Origin: Xanthomonas sp. CFBP 8443
Lineage (GTDB): Bacteria; Pseudomonadota; Gammaproteobacteria; Xanthomonadales; Xanthomonadaceae
Length of the DNA: 64,000 nucleotides
NCBI RefSeq assembly: GCF_025666195.1
Contig: NZ_CP102592.1
Location: 682,001-746,000, forward strand
Direction of reading: 5' to 3'
This document shows positions 29,474 to 38,491 of the stretch, one piece after another. Both the position numbers and the translations under genes were made by a program. Within the stretch, counting starts at the first letter, position 1, and every line of letters starts with the position of its first letter. The notes beneath the pieces were generated by a model. The model was not told the DNA's origin and searched no databases. It saw only the letters and a program-made list of their open reading frames with translations.

Positions 29474-29513
29474 CGTTTCGATATGTCTAAGTGTTGCGAA
29501 ACGATATATCGAA
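29474..29513. promoter_or_regulatory. Candidate PadR/YqjI operator
   Basis: CGTTTCG (29474-29480) and CGAAACG (29497-29503) form an inverted repeat, overlapped by TCGATAT and ATATCGA half-sites, the latter inside the palindrome CGATATATCG. The site touches the PadR start codon, as expected for autorepression. Confidence 0.65.
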
Positions 29514-29631
29514 TCTAGTCTGCGGGCAAGGCAAGAGCGGTGGGTGGGGCGAATGGAATGGGCGCGCGTTCAGCCAGGGGCTGCTCACCGATGCGGCGCG
29601 TTCGGGATGGTCGAAGGATTCAGTTGGTCGC

Positions 29632-30420
29632 GTCGCGACTGAAGTCGCTCCCACAACAAGCGCGAGGCTGGAGCACCCGGCGAGCTGGTCGCAAGCTTTT
29701 TGTAGGAGCGGCTTCAGCCGCGACAGGGTGTCTCACTCGGTCAAAGGGTTTCAGTTCCCTGTCGAAGTCGAATCGCCTTCGGTTGCTGTCGGGACAGAAG
29801 CCCCCACAGTGCAGCGAGCCAGCACTCCTAATTGTGGGAGCGACTTCAGTCGCGACGCGCGTGGCGGCATATCTAGCGCTTGCAGATCCTGTCGGGGCTG
29901 AAGCCCCTCCTACAGAAGCGGGCGCAAGGATCCACCAAGCGCCCTCTGTAGGAGCGGCTTCAGCCGCGACAAGGTGCCCACTCGGTCGACCGGCTTCAGT
30001 TCCCCTGTCGAGTCGAATAGGCTTCGTTTGCTGTCGGGACTGAAGTCCCTCCCACAGTGCAGCAAGCCAGCACTCCGAACGCATGCCTGTGGGAGCGACT
30101 TCAGTCGCGACGCGGAGTGGGTCAGCAGCCGGCTCCGGAGGCTGTCGGCGCTGAAGTCCCTCTCAACAGTGCAGCGAGCCAGCGCTTCGGATGCCTCCTT
30201 GTGAGAGCGACTTCAGTCGCGCCGCGTGTGGCGTACATATCGCGCGCGTGCAGATCCGGTCGGGGCTGAAGCCCTCCTACAGAAGCGATGCACGCTCCAG
30301 CAGATACCCCTGTAGGAGCGGCTTCAGCCGCGACAGGTGTGATGCCCGGCCGACCGGCTTCAGCTCCCTGTCGAATCGATCGGCTTCAGAAGCAGTCGGG
30401 ACTGAAGTCCCTCCGACAGG
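29632..30420. repeat. Dense REP-like cluster
   Basis: At least twelve elements in 790 bp, of the GTGGGAGCGACTTCAGTC, GTAGGAGCGGCTTCAGCC, GTCGGGACTGAAGTCCC and GTCGGGGCTGAAGCCCC types, in alternating orientation at roughly 25-60 bp spacing. Examples start at 29632, 29700, 29832, 29888, 29945, 30030, 30087, 30141, 30197, 30258, 30309 and 30394. No coding frame is convincing. Confidence 0.9.
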
Positions 30421-30462
30421 GCACCCAACAGGCCACGACACAGCCGAACACCCGCGCCCAAC

Positions 30463-30849
30463 TCAGCCACCATCGCCGTCCTCAAGCACCCTGCGCTGCA
30501 TCTCGTCCAGGTACTCGTCCAGCTCCTGTACCGAGGTGAAGATCTCGTTCAACGGCACCGCCTTGACCACGTCGAACACCTTGCGGATCTGCGGTTGCGG
30601 GTTGACCACCAGCACGCGGCCCTCGCGCGTGGCCAGCACCTTGCGCGCCTTGAAGATCGAGCGGATGCCGGCGCTGCTGATGTAGTCCAGGTGCGACAGG
30701 TCCAGCACCAAGGTGGTGATCTGGGTGGCCAGCAACGGCGCCAGCGCCTCGTCCAGCGCCTGGTAGGTGTGCGTGTCCAGGCGGCCGCTGAGGGTGATGC
30801 GCTGGCGCCTGTCTTGCGTCGGTTCGATCTGCAGGCTCAACGTGGTCAT
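30463..30849 (-). CDS. STAS-domain anti-anti-sigma factor
   Basis: 128 residues in one STAS domain. ITLSGRLDTHTYQALDEAL leads to VLDLSHLDYISSAGIRSIFKARK, which contains the Ser-Ser-Ala-Gly site phosphorylated in SpoIIAA-type proteins. It ends in an acidic helix. When dephosphorylated, such proteins bind the partner kinase and free its target. Its ATG overlaps the HATPase stop (30846-30849), and the phosphatase gene is upstream, giving a complete partner-switching operon of three coupled genes. Confidence 0.9.
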   Translation of the reverse strand: MTTLSLQIEPTQDRRQRITLSGRLDTHTYQALDEALAPLLATQITTLVLDLSHLDYISSAGIRSIFKARKVLATREGRVLVVNPQPQIRKVFDVVKAVPLNEIFTSVQELDEYLDEMQRRVLEDGDGG

Positions 30850-31286
30850 GCGGGGAACTCCTGGGGGATGGGGTCGAAGGGCTGCAGCAAGGTGATGCGC
30901 ACGACGTTGCGGCCGGCGTCGTGACGATAGTCGATGTGGTCGGCCAGCTGCCGCACCAGGTGCAGACCGAGGCCGCCGATCGGGCGCTCGGCGATGTCCG
31001 CGTCCAGGTCCGGCGATGGCGCGCTGCGCAGATCGAAGGCCGGGCCGCTGTCGTGGAATTCCAGCACCAGCGCGCCGCTGTCCACCTGCAAGGTCACCTC
31101 CACCGGCGGCTGTTCGCCGCTCAGGTGGCCGTGCTCGAGCGTGTTGCAGGCCAGTTCCTCCACGATCAGCCGCGCCCGGTGCACGTGCTCCAGCACCACG
31201 CCGTGGCGCAGTAGCGCGGCCTCCAGGGCGTCGCTCAGCTGCGCCAGCGTGTCCAGCGCCGGCACCATCTGCAGCCGTAGTTTCAT
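30846..31286 (-). CDS. Anti-sigma factor-like serine kinase (HATPase, RsbW/SpoIIAB type)
   Basis: 146 residues. A GHKL ATPase is shown by the N-box HRARLIVEELACNTLEHG, FHDSGPAFDLR (G1) and GGLGLHLVRQLADHIDYR (G2). It should phosphorylate the STAS protein on serine and bind either it or another partner. No sigma factor gene is in the window. It overlaps the phosphatase stop by four bases upstream and the STAS start downstream. Confidence 0.88.
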   Translation of the reverse strand: MKLRLQMVPALDTLAQLSDALEAALLRHGVVLEHVHRARLIVEELACNTLEHGHLSGEQPPVEVTLQVDSGALVLEFHDSGPAFDLRSAPSPDLDADIAERPIGGLGLHLVRQLADHIDYRHDAGRNVVRITLLQPFDPIPQEFPA

Positions 31287-33361
31287 GTGCTCGCCTCCCG
31301 CGTCGGGTCCTGGCGCAACCGGATCGCCAGCAACGTAATGTCGTCGGACTGCGGTGCGGCCGCGGTGAACGCATGCACGTCGGCCAGCACCCGCGCGCAT
31401 TGCGCCTGCGCATCGATGCCCGGCCGCAGCGCCGCCAGCAGCCGCGCTTCGCCGTACGCCTGGTCCTGCGCGTCCATCGCTTCGGTAATGCCGTCGGTGT
31501 AGCTCAGCAGCGTGGCGCCGGCGGCCAGGCGCCCGCGCACCACCGGGTAGCGCGTCTGCGGCTCGATCCCCAGTGGCGGGCCCGATTCCACCGCCAGCAG
31601 CTGCACGTGGCCGTCGGCACCGAGCAGCACCGGCGGATCGTGGCCGGCGCTGGACAGCCAGTAGTCGCCGCTGTGCACGTCGATCAGCCCGCACAGCACG
31701 GTGGCGAACATGCAGGTGTCGTTGCCGTCCACCATGCGCTGCGAGGCCGCGATCAGGATCGCGTCCGGCCGGGTGTGGCGGCGCGCGGCCACTTCCAGCA
31801 CGGTCATCGCCCGCGCCATGAACAGCGCCGCCGGCACGCCCTTGTCGGACACGTCGCCGACCACGAACCACAGCAGCCCCGGCTCGGTCTCGAAGAACTG
31901 GTAGAAATCCCCGCCCACCATCGTCGCCGGCTCCAGCAGCGCGTAGGTCTCCAGGTGCTTGTGCGCGCTGTCGAAGGTGCGCCCGTCCGGCAGCATCGCC
32001 TGCTGGATGTCGCGCGCGATCGACAGCTCGCTCTGCATCCGCTGCCGCGCCTGCGCCAGCGCGGCGATCTCTTCTAGCTGCAGCTTGATCGAGCCGCGCG
32101 CGCGGTCGAACGCGCGCGCCATCACCCCCACCTCGTCCTGCCGCTCCACGTGCCGCAGCGGGTAGTCGAACTCGCCCTGGCTGAAGTGCCCGGCCGAGTT
32201 GGTCAGGTCCTCGATCGGTCGCGCCAGCCGCACCGTGTAGCGGCGCAGCAGCCACAGCCACAGCAGCAGCGCGGTGCCGCCGCCCAGCCCCACCCACAGC
32301 GCGATGCGGTTGAGCCCGGCCACGATGTAGCGCTCGGACACGGTCAGCGCGAAGGTCCAGCCGGTGTCGCCGACCGCCGCGCTCTGGGTCAGGTAGCGCT
32401 CGCCGTCGGGCGCGGTGTGGGAAAAGCGCACCGGCCGGTGCGCGGCCACGGCGGCGGCCAGCGGCGACAGGTCCGGCCGCGCGCGCGCCACGTGCGCCTC
32501 CAGGGTGCGGCGGAAGCGCAGCGCCGGGTCCGGATGCAGCACGAACAGCCCGTCCGGCGACAGCAGCATCGGTTGCAGCCCGGCGCTGGCCGGCAGCTCG
32601 CCGACGATGGACTGCAACCGCTTCAGCGGCACGTCCACGCTGACCATGCCGATCGCCGGCGCCCCCGTATCGTCGCCGGGCAGGCGCAGCGGCAGGTTGT
32701 AGGTGGTGAGGAAATCGCCGCCGGTGGAGGCGTCGCTGTACGGCTCGGACCACCACGGCGCCGACGCCGCCAGCGTGCGCCGGTACCAGGGCATGCTGCG
32801 GTAGTCGAAGCCCAGCGCCTCGGCCGGCTGCTCGATGATCTTGCCGCGCGTGCGCCGCAGGTGCCAGGCGAAACCGCGGTCGTCGCCCTTCAGCGCGCCC
32901 GGCTCGATCACCAGCAGCGCCCCAGCGATGTCCGGGTCGCCCTCCAGCGTGGCGTGCAGCAGGCTGCGCAGGTTGAACGGCTGGCGCCCGACCCCGGAAG
33001 CGCCGGCGGCCAGGGTGCGGCCGCTCACCTGCACCGAGCCCAGCGTCGCGTCCAGGCTGCGCGCGGTCTGCTGCGCCAGCCCAGCCACCTCCTCGCGCGC
33101 ATTGCGCACCACCACCTGGCGCGCGCCCAGGTAGAACAGCAGCGCCAGGCCCAGCAGCAACGCCACCTGGATCAGGCTGCCCCACAGCATCAGCCGGGTG
33201 CGCAGGCTGTGCCGCCAGGCGACCGCGGAAGCGTCCTGCACGGAGGATAGGGCGGCGATGGCGGCGCTCCGCGGGAGTCGGCCACGATCATAAGCGCAGC
33301 CGCGCCCCGCCGCGCATCCGTGTCCCGCGCTGTCCCGGGCCAATGTGACAGTGCGTTCCAT
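31283..33361 (-). CDS. Membrane sensor PP2C (SpoIIE/RsbU-type) phosphatase
   Basis: About 692 residues from the ATG at 33361; the first 50 are not conserved-looking and a GTG at 33241 is a possible later start. A transmembrane helix (LMLWGSLIQVALLLGLALLF) is followed by a large periplasmic Cache-like sensor with SMPWYRRTLA and DFLTTYNLPLRL. A second helix follows, then a HAMP domain (RLARPIEDLTNSAGHFSQGE), a short coiled coil and a PP2C phosphatase: SIARDIQQAMLP, MVGGDFYQFFE, VGDVSDKGVPAALFMA and LLSYTDGITEA. It should dephosphorylate the STAS partner in response to an extracytoplasmic signal. Confidence 0.9.
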   Translation of the reverse strand: MERTVTLARDSAGHGCAAGRGCAYDRGRLPRSAAIAALSSVQDASAVAWRHSLRTRLMLWGSLIQVALLLGLALLFYLGARQVVVRNAREEVAGLAQQTARSLDATLGSVQVSGRTLAAGASGVGRQPFNLRSLLHATLEGDPDIAGALLVIEPGALKGDDRGFAWHLRRTRGKIIEQPAEALGFDYRSMPWYRRTLAASAPWWSEPYSDASTGGDFLTTYNLPLRLPGDDTGAPAIGMVSVDVPLKRLQSIVGELPASAGLQPMLLSPDGLFVLHPDPALRFRRTLEAHVARARPDLSPLAAAVAAHRPVRFSHTAPDGERYLTQSAAVGDTGWTFALTVSERYIVAGLNRIALWVGLGGGTALLLWLWLLRRYTVRLARPIEDLTNSAGHFSQGEFDYPLRHVERQDEVGVMARAFDRARGSIKLQLEEIAALAQARQRMQSELSIARDIQQAMLPDGRTFDSAHKHLETYALLEPATMVGGDFYQFFETEPGLLWFVVGDVSDKGVPAALFMARAMTVLEVAARRHTRPDAILIAASQRMVDGNDTCMFATVLCGLIDVHSGDYWLSSAGHDPPVLLGADGHVQLLAVESGPPLGIEPQTRYPVVRGRLAAGATLLSYTDGITEAMDAQDQAYGEARLLAALRPGIDAQAQCARVLADVHAFTAAAPQSDDITLLAIRLRQDPTREAST

Positions 33362-33459
33362 ACGCTGGCGTACGAGGTCCGGCGGGGCGGTTGCGCTACA
33401 CTTGGAGGCTTCGAAAAACACATGCAATCGCGCGCGTGCGTGCGACCGACGGGAGCGCT

Positions 33460-36150
33460 ATGAACTGGTTGAACGAGGTGCTGCAGAACGATCCGAACCC
33501 CACTGAGACCCAGGAGTGGATCGAATCGCTCAAGGCCGTCATCGATGTGGCGGGCCCCGAGCGCGCGCATCAGCTGCTGGAGGACATGGTCGAACTGACC
33601 CGCCGCTCCGGTGCCTACCTGCCGTTCTCGCCGACCACCGAGTACGTCAACACCATCGCGCCCGCCAACGAGGCCAAGAGCCCGGGCGATGCGGCCATCG
33701 AGTGGAAGATCCGCTCGATCATCCGCTGGAACGCCATGGCCACCGTGGTCCGCGCCAACCGCAAGCCGGGCGACCTGGGCGGCCACATCGCCTCCTTCGC
33801 CTCCAGCGCCACCCTGTACGACGTGGGCTTCAACCACTTCTGGCGCGCGCCCTCGGACAACCACCCGGGCGACCTGCTCTACATCCAGGGCCACAGCTCC
33901 CCGGGCATCTACGCCCGCGCCTTCCTGGAAGGCCGCATCAGCGAAGACCAGCTCAACAACTTCCGCATGGAAGTGGACGGCCAGGGCATCTCCTCCTACC
34001 CGCACCCGTGGCTGATGCCGGACTTCTGGCAGACCCCCACCGTGTCGATGGGCCTGGGCCCACTCAGCGCCATCTACCAGGCGCAGTTCATGAAGTACCT
34101 GGAGCACCGCGGCCTGATCGAGAAGTCCGACCGCAAGGTGTGGTGCTTCATCGGCGACGGCGAGAGCGACGAGCCGGAAACCCTGGGCGCCATCGCCCTG
34201 GCCGGCCGCGAGGGCCTGGATAACCTCATCTTCGTGGTGAACTGCAACCTGCAGCGCCTGGACGGCCCGGTGCGCGGCAACGGCAAGATCATCCAGGAAC
34301 TGGAAGGCGTGTTCCGCGGCGGCGGCTGGAACGTCATCAAGCTGCTGTGGGGCGGCTACTGGGACGCGCTGCTGGCGCGCGATACCGACGGCGTGCTGCG
34401 CAAGCTGATGATGGAAACCGTCGACGGCGAATACCAGAACTGCAAGGCCTTCGGCGGCGCCTACACCCGCGCCAACTTCTTCGGCAAGTACCCGGAAACC
34501 GCGGCCATGGTCGCCGGCCTGTCCGACGACGACATCTGGCGCCTCAACCGCGGCGGCCACGATCCGCACAAGGTGTACGCCGCCTACCACCAGGCGGTGA
34601 ACACCAAGGGCATGCCCACCGTGATCCTGGCCAAGACCGTCAAGGGCTACGGCATGGGCTCCTCGGGCGAATCGCTCAACCCCACCCACCAGACCAAGAA
34701 GCTGGACGACGACGCCGTGCGCGCGTTCCGCGACCGCTTCAACATCCCGCTCAGCGACAAGCAGCTGGCCGATGCCGAGCAGGTGCCGTTCTACCACCCC
34801 GGCCCGGATTCGCCGGAAGTGCAGTACCTGCAGGAGCGCCGCGCCTCCCTCGGTGGCCACCTGCCGCAGCGCCGCCGCAAGGCCGACCAGTCCTTCGACG
34901 TGCCCGGCCTGGACAAGTACGACCGCCTGCTCAAGTCCAGCGGCGAGCGCAGCTACTCCACCACCATGGCCTTCGTGCAGAGCCTCAACATCGCCCTGCG
35001 CGACAAGGACCTGGGCCCGCGCATCGTGCCCATCGTGGCCGACGAAGCGCGCACCTTCGGCATGGAAGGCATGTTCCGCCAGATCGGCATCTACGCCCCG
35101 TTCGGCCAGAAGTACAAGCCGGTGGACGCCGACCAGCTGATGTTCTACCGCGAGGACCAGTCCGGCCAGGTGCTGCAGCAGGGCATCAGCGAGCCGGGCG
35201 CCATCTCCTCGTGGATGGCCGCCGGCACCAGCTACTCGGTCAGCAACGTGCCGATGCTGCCGTTCTACATCTACTACTCCATGTTCGGCTTCCAGCGCGT
35301 GGGCGACATCGCCTGGCAGGCGGCGGACATGCGCACCCGCGGCTTCCTGCTCGGCGGCACCGCCGGCCGCACCACCTTGAACGGTGAAGGCCTGCAGCAC
35401 GAAGACGGCTTCAGCCAGGTCATCGCCGGGTCGATCCCGAACGTGCGCAGCTACGACCCCACCTTCGGCTACGAAGTCACCGTGGTCATGCAGTACGGCA
35501 TGAAGCGGATGATGCAAGAGCAGGTGGACGAGTACTACTACATCACCCTGATGAACGAAAACTACACCCACCCGGAAATGCCGGCCGGTGCAGAGGACGG
35601 CATCATCAAGGGCATGTACCTGCTGACCGACGCCGGCAAACCCAAGAAGGGCGAACTGCGCGTGCAGCTGCTGGGCTCGGGCACCATCCTGCGCGAAGCC
35701 ATCGCCGCGGCCGAACTGCTGGACAAGGACTTCGGCGTCACCGCCGACATCTGGTCCTGCCCCAGCTTCAACGAACTGCGCCGCGACGGCTTCGACGCCG
35801 AGCGCTGGAACCGCCTGCATCCGGAAGGCGAGCAGCGCAAGCCGTACGTGACCCAGCTGCTGGAAGGCCGCCAGGGCCCGGTGATCGCCGCCACGGACTA
35901 TGTGCGCGCCTTTGCCGACCAGATCCGTGCGTTCGTGCCGGCGCATTACACCGTGCTGGGGACCGATGGCTTCGGCCGCTCCGACACCCGCGCCAACCTG
36001 CGCCGCTTCTTCGAAGTGGACCGGTACTACATCGCGCATGCCGCGATTGCGGCGCTGGCGAAGGATGGGAAGATGACCGGCAAGGATGTGGCTCGGGCGA
36101 TCAAGCAGTACAAGATTGATCCGGAGAAGTCGAATCCGGTTGGGGTTTGA
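33460..36150 (+). CDS. aceE: Pyruvate dehydrogenase E1 component (homodimeric)
   Basis: 896 residues, start MNWLNEVLQNDPNPTETQEW with GGGAG upstream. This is the decarboxylating, thiamine-diphosphate-dependent E1 of the pyruvate dehydrogenase complex. The ThDP motif is IGDGESDEPE leading to FVVNCN. Other blocks are GGHIASFASSATLYDVGFNHF, HQTKKLDDD and the C-terminal domain from SCPSFNELRRDG. The last 96 bp (36055-36150) recur in diverged form at 39209-39304. The final ten codons may therefore have been renewed by an insertion event. Divergent from the phosphatase operon. Confidence 0.97.
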   Translation: MNWLNEVLQNDPNPTETQEWIESLKAVIDVAGPERAHQLLEDMVELTRRSGAYLPFSPTTEYVNTIAPANEAKSPGDAAIEWKIRSIIRWNAMATVVRANRKPGDLGGHIASFASSATLYDVGFNHFWRAPSDNHPGDLLYIQGHSSPGIYARAFLEGRISEDQLNNFRMEVDGQGISSYPHPWLMPDFWQTPTVSMGLGPLSAIYQAQFMKYLEHRGLIEKSDRKVWCFIGDGESDEPETLGAIALAGREGLDNLIFVVNCNLQRLDGPVRGNGKIIQELEGVFRGGGWNVIKLLWGGYWDALLARDTDGVLRKLMMETVDGEYQNCKAFGGAYTRANFFGKYPETAAMVAGLSDDDIWRLNRGGHDPHKVYAAYHQAVNTKGMPTVILAKTVKGYGMGSSGESLNPTHQTKKLDDDAVRAFRDRFNIPLSDKQLADAEQVPFYHPGPDSPEVQYLQERRASLGGHLPQRRRKADQSFDVPGLDKYDRLLKSSGERSYSTTMAFVQSLNIALRDKDLGPRIVPIVADEARTFGMEGMFRQIGIYAPFGQKYKPVDADQLMFYREDQSGQVLQQGISEPGAISSWMAAGTSYSVSNVPMLPFYIYYSMFGFQRVGDIAWQAADMRTRGFLLGGTAGRTTLNGEGLQHEDGFSQVIAGSIPNVRSYDPTFGYEVTVVMQYGMKRMMQEQVDEYYYITLMNENYTHPEMPAGAEDGIIKGMYLLTDAGKPKKGELRVQLLGSGTILREAIAAAELLDKDFGVTADIWSCPSFNELRRDGFDAERWNRLHPEGEQRKPYVTQLLEGRQGPVIAATDYVRAFADQIRAFVPAHYTVLGTDGFGRSDTRANLRRFFEVDRYYIAHAAIAALAKDGKMTGKDVARAIKQYKIDPEKSNPVGV

Positions 36151-36210
36151 TTGACATACATGCCTTCACAGACGTAATGCGATTACCACTGTTCCGATGC
36201 AATACTGGAC

Positions 36211-36234
36211 AAGGCCCGCAGTTGCGGGCCTTTG
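36211..36234 (+). terminator. Intrinsic terminator after aceE
   Basis: AAGGCCCGCA pairs with TGCGGGCCTT around a GT loop, ending in TTTGTC. The T-tract is short but the stem is perfect. It lies 60 bp after the stop. Confidence 0.75.
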
Positions 36235-36322
36235 TCTTTCAGGGCCTTTGAGCCTTCGATGCGATTTGGCTGAGTCCCTAATTTAGTTGTTGGCGAGCCG
36301 AAAGATTGTGGTGAAAATGTCG

Positions 36323-36967
36323 TCACTTCAGAGGCGAGAAATTCATGACCACACCAAAGTGCCTTACACGATAGTCAAGGCCGGATTTCGAATGTTTATG
36401 GGCCGACTCAAAGCGAAGAGGGTTCTTCTGGTGATCCGGAGTGATTGAGATTTTGCCGAAAGTACCAGCGCTTCTCGTGACAAGTTCTTCTCTCCACTTA
36501 AGAACAACGCCCTCCGCATCCACGTTCCTTATGTAAATAACCAGGCCACCTCTGTGGCCGTCATAAGTTCCAATGGAATATCTGGTGGCAAGTTGGCAGA
36601 AACCTTCGTACAGCCATTGATATGAGTCGTGGATTTTGGCTTCACCAATCCAGGTGTAATGGTTGAATTTGGAGCTGACTACAATATCGGAATGGCCGTT
36701 GATATATGTGTCGTGACTCGCTTGGTAGCCCATGGCTTTGAGGCCAAGTATGAGCTCGTCGGTAAGTCGATCTTCGCCGTCCTTAGTTCTTAAGGAAGCG
36801 CCCTCCTCTATAGTTTTAATGAGCGATTCGAGATCTGACTCTAAGGCGTCAACAAAACTGTCGTAATCGTATGCCGCGAGACGTGCGAACTGGCTGCGAA
36901 ATAACGGCCCTAAAAGCGGGTCATTAAAGAGCGTGCCTAACGACGCAGAAAGGATCAAGTCACTCAC
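36323..36967 (-). CDS. PD-(D/E)XK-like nuclease, candidate defence component
   Basis: 214 residues. A central block fits a PD-(D/E)XK active site: Asp94 in GHSDIVV, then Glu109 and Lys111 in WIGEAKI, and Gln125 in GFCQLATRY. The N-terminal 80 residues are helical and acidic. The family is common in restriction and phage-defence enzymes, and the protein probably cuts DNA or RNA. It is last of a three-gene operon and overlaps the upstream gene by eight bases. Composition is far lower in GC than in the core genes, with codons such as ATA and AGA, which fits acquisition by transfer. No close family name is recognised. Confidence 0.65.
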   Translation of the reverse strand: MSDLILSASLGTLFNDPLLGPLFRSQFARLAAYDYDSFVDALESDLESLIKTIEEGASLRTKDGEDRLTDELILGLKAMGYQASHDTYINGHSDIVVSSKFNHYTWIGEAKIHDSYQWLYEGFCQLATRYSIGTYDGHRGGLVIYIRNVDAEGVVLKWREELVTRSAGTFGKISITPDHQKNPLRFESAHKHSKSGLDYRVRHFGVVMNFSPLK

Positions 36968-37361
36968 TGTGGCCTGAAGCTATGTTGGCTGGAGTAAAAT
37001 AAGGAAAGATATGTCTATAGAAGTCTATCTTCTCAATTGATTCTCCGCGAGGATCATAATAGCGTTGAAGTTTTTCGCTCTCCTGAATCTCATCAATGGA
37101 TATCTCATGTGTATCCTGATCTTCAGTTATGAACTCAAAGTGCATCTGAAGGATGCCAACGTCTCCTGCTAAATAATGTAAAGACTTGGCAATCACTTCG
37201 CTGGGGGCGCCAATGTCTCTGAATTGCCCGTAAGTAATGTGAGCCAAGTTTGGGCCAGCTGTCCGCTGTAGTGCGTCAACTATAACCTCGCACGCGCGTA
37301 GCAGATCTGGATCTTGAAGATCCGACCTGATTCGCGCGAGTTTGTGAGCGTCAACAATCAT
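36960..37361 (-). CDS. Unknown small protein, middle gene of candidate defence operon
   Basis: 133 residues, not recognised. It starts with a mostly helical region (HKLARIRSDLQDPDLLRACEVIVDAL), then TYGQFRDIGAPSEVIAKSLHYLAGDVGILQM, which could be a winged-helix-like domain. An acidic middle and a C-terminal FYRHIFPYFTPANI follow. It overlaps the upstream 377-residue gene by four bases (ATGA) and the nuclease gene by eight bases, so the three products are made together and probably act together. Low GC as in its neighbours. Confidence 0.6.
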   Translation of the reverse strand: MIVDAHKLARIRSDLQDPDLLRACEVIVDALQRTAGPNLAHITYGQFRDIGAPSEVIAKSLHYLAGDVGILQMHFEFITEDQDTHEISIDEIQESEKLQRYYDPRGESIEKIDFYRHIFPYFTPANIASGHSE

Positions 37362-38491
37362 AGTGTTGCAATGAGATGCTCAAGAACCAAAAGGTAATCA
37401 GACTGACAAGCTGCTCCGTGAATTTCACCATGTGCTAAATAGGGCTCAGTTGAGCTTGCTATAGACAAGGTTCCCGGCAATACCAAGTTTGGTGTGGTCT
37501 CATACACGGTTGAATCCCAAGTCTTAAGTAAATTGTGCCCATTGAACTTCCCCGTTGCTTGGACACCATGTTTGTGGAACGGGTCCTGACGGAGATCTAA
37601 ACTACTCCTGCGCATCTTTTCATCTCTCACAGAAGCAGACGGAGAAGATGAACCAGCTTGCCGCACGCGGCCCTCGGGCTCGTTGTAGAGAGCGGCGATC
37701 GAAGGGAAGAGATTGACGGCGCCCTTAAGAAGAGATTCAGTCCCAGTCTTTGACTTAAATAGCTGATTAGTCCAGCCTTTCACGAACAAAAAGTGTTTTT
37801 CGAGTTCACCCGCCAGCCAAGAACTGCTGCAATCTAAGCGAAGCTCTACAAAGTAGCGACCACTGGTCTCATGAACTGCGACGACATGGTTGAACTGGAA
37901 TGCAATCCGTCTAATGGCGACGATCTGGTCGTAATCTTGCAATGCGGACGGTACGCTCTTCAGGTCGTTGATGTCGTACTCTGCTCTTAGCGTTTTGTAC
38001 CTTTTGCCGCTAAGGGCGACCGTGGGAATCGCTCGTGATGAGAAAGTGGTGCTGTCAAAAAATCTCGCTTCTCCGTCCTCATCAAATTCATCTATGTCTT
38101 CCTCGTTCAGCGAGGCAGAAACATTGATGGTGCGAGTAGCTGCGCGCAGTTCGGTTTCACTTAGGTCGTAGGGAAAGCGAGCTGCAAATGCATTGGTCGG
38201 CTTGTAATTGGTGAGGATGTCACCCAACGTAGATGCCGCACCTGCGGAGATCTTAAATAACTGAAAAGCCTTCTCCGAGTACAGCGCAAGGCTTAAATGA
38301 AGTCTTTTTAGGAGGGCTTGTGCGTAGATCAGTTCTTCATGTTTTAGATCTTTAATTTTTTCTATCTGAGTTTCCCATCCTTGAGCGGTAGGGAGCTCAT
38401 GAGCTCTTAAAACAGCCCTAACGACAGGAAACGGATATCCATGAGCATGAATGTCCTCCAGCCGTGCACTGAGCTCATCCTTAATTGACAT
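37358..38491 (-). CDS. Unknown protein, first gene of candidate defence operon
   Basis: 377 residues from the ATG at 38491, chosen because CGGAGAG lies eight bases upstream; an in-frame ATG at 38575 has none. The N-terminus is helical (MSIKDELSARLEDIHAHGYP). The middle has an acidic patch (NEEDIDEFDEDGEARFFD) and a beta-rich part with FQFNHVVAVHETSGRYFVELRLD. The C-terminal third includes GVQATGKFNGHNLLKTWD. No known family is recognised. Its size and place at the head of an overlapping operon ending in a nuclease suggest a sensor or recognition subunit; this is inference. Confidence 0.6.
   Translation of the reverse strand: MSIKDELSARLEDIHAHGYPFPVVRAVLRAHELPTAQGWETQIEKIKDLKHEELIYAQALLKRLHLSLALYSEKAFQLFKISAGAASTLGDILTNYKPTNAFAARFPYDLSETELRAATRTINVSASLNEEDIDEFDEDGEARFFDSTTFSSRAIPTVALSGKRYKTLRAEYDINDLKSVPSALQDYDQIVAIRRIAFQFNHVVAVHETSGRYFVELRLDCSSSWLAGELEKHFLFVKGWTNQLFKSKTGTESLLKGAVNLFPSIAALYNEPEGRVRQAGSSSPSASVRDEKMRRSSLDLRQDPFHKHGVQATGKFNGHNLLKTWDSTVYETTPNLVLPGTLSIASSTEPYLAHGEIHGAACQSDYLLVLEHLIATL

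Noticed and set aside
27523..30420. Regularly spaced palindromes resembling a CRISPR array
   Set aside because: The elements alternate in orientation, fall into several sequence classes and have uneven spacing with no unique spacers of constant length. No cas gene is present. They are REP-like palindromes.
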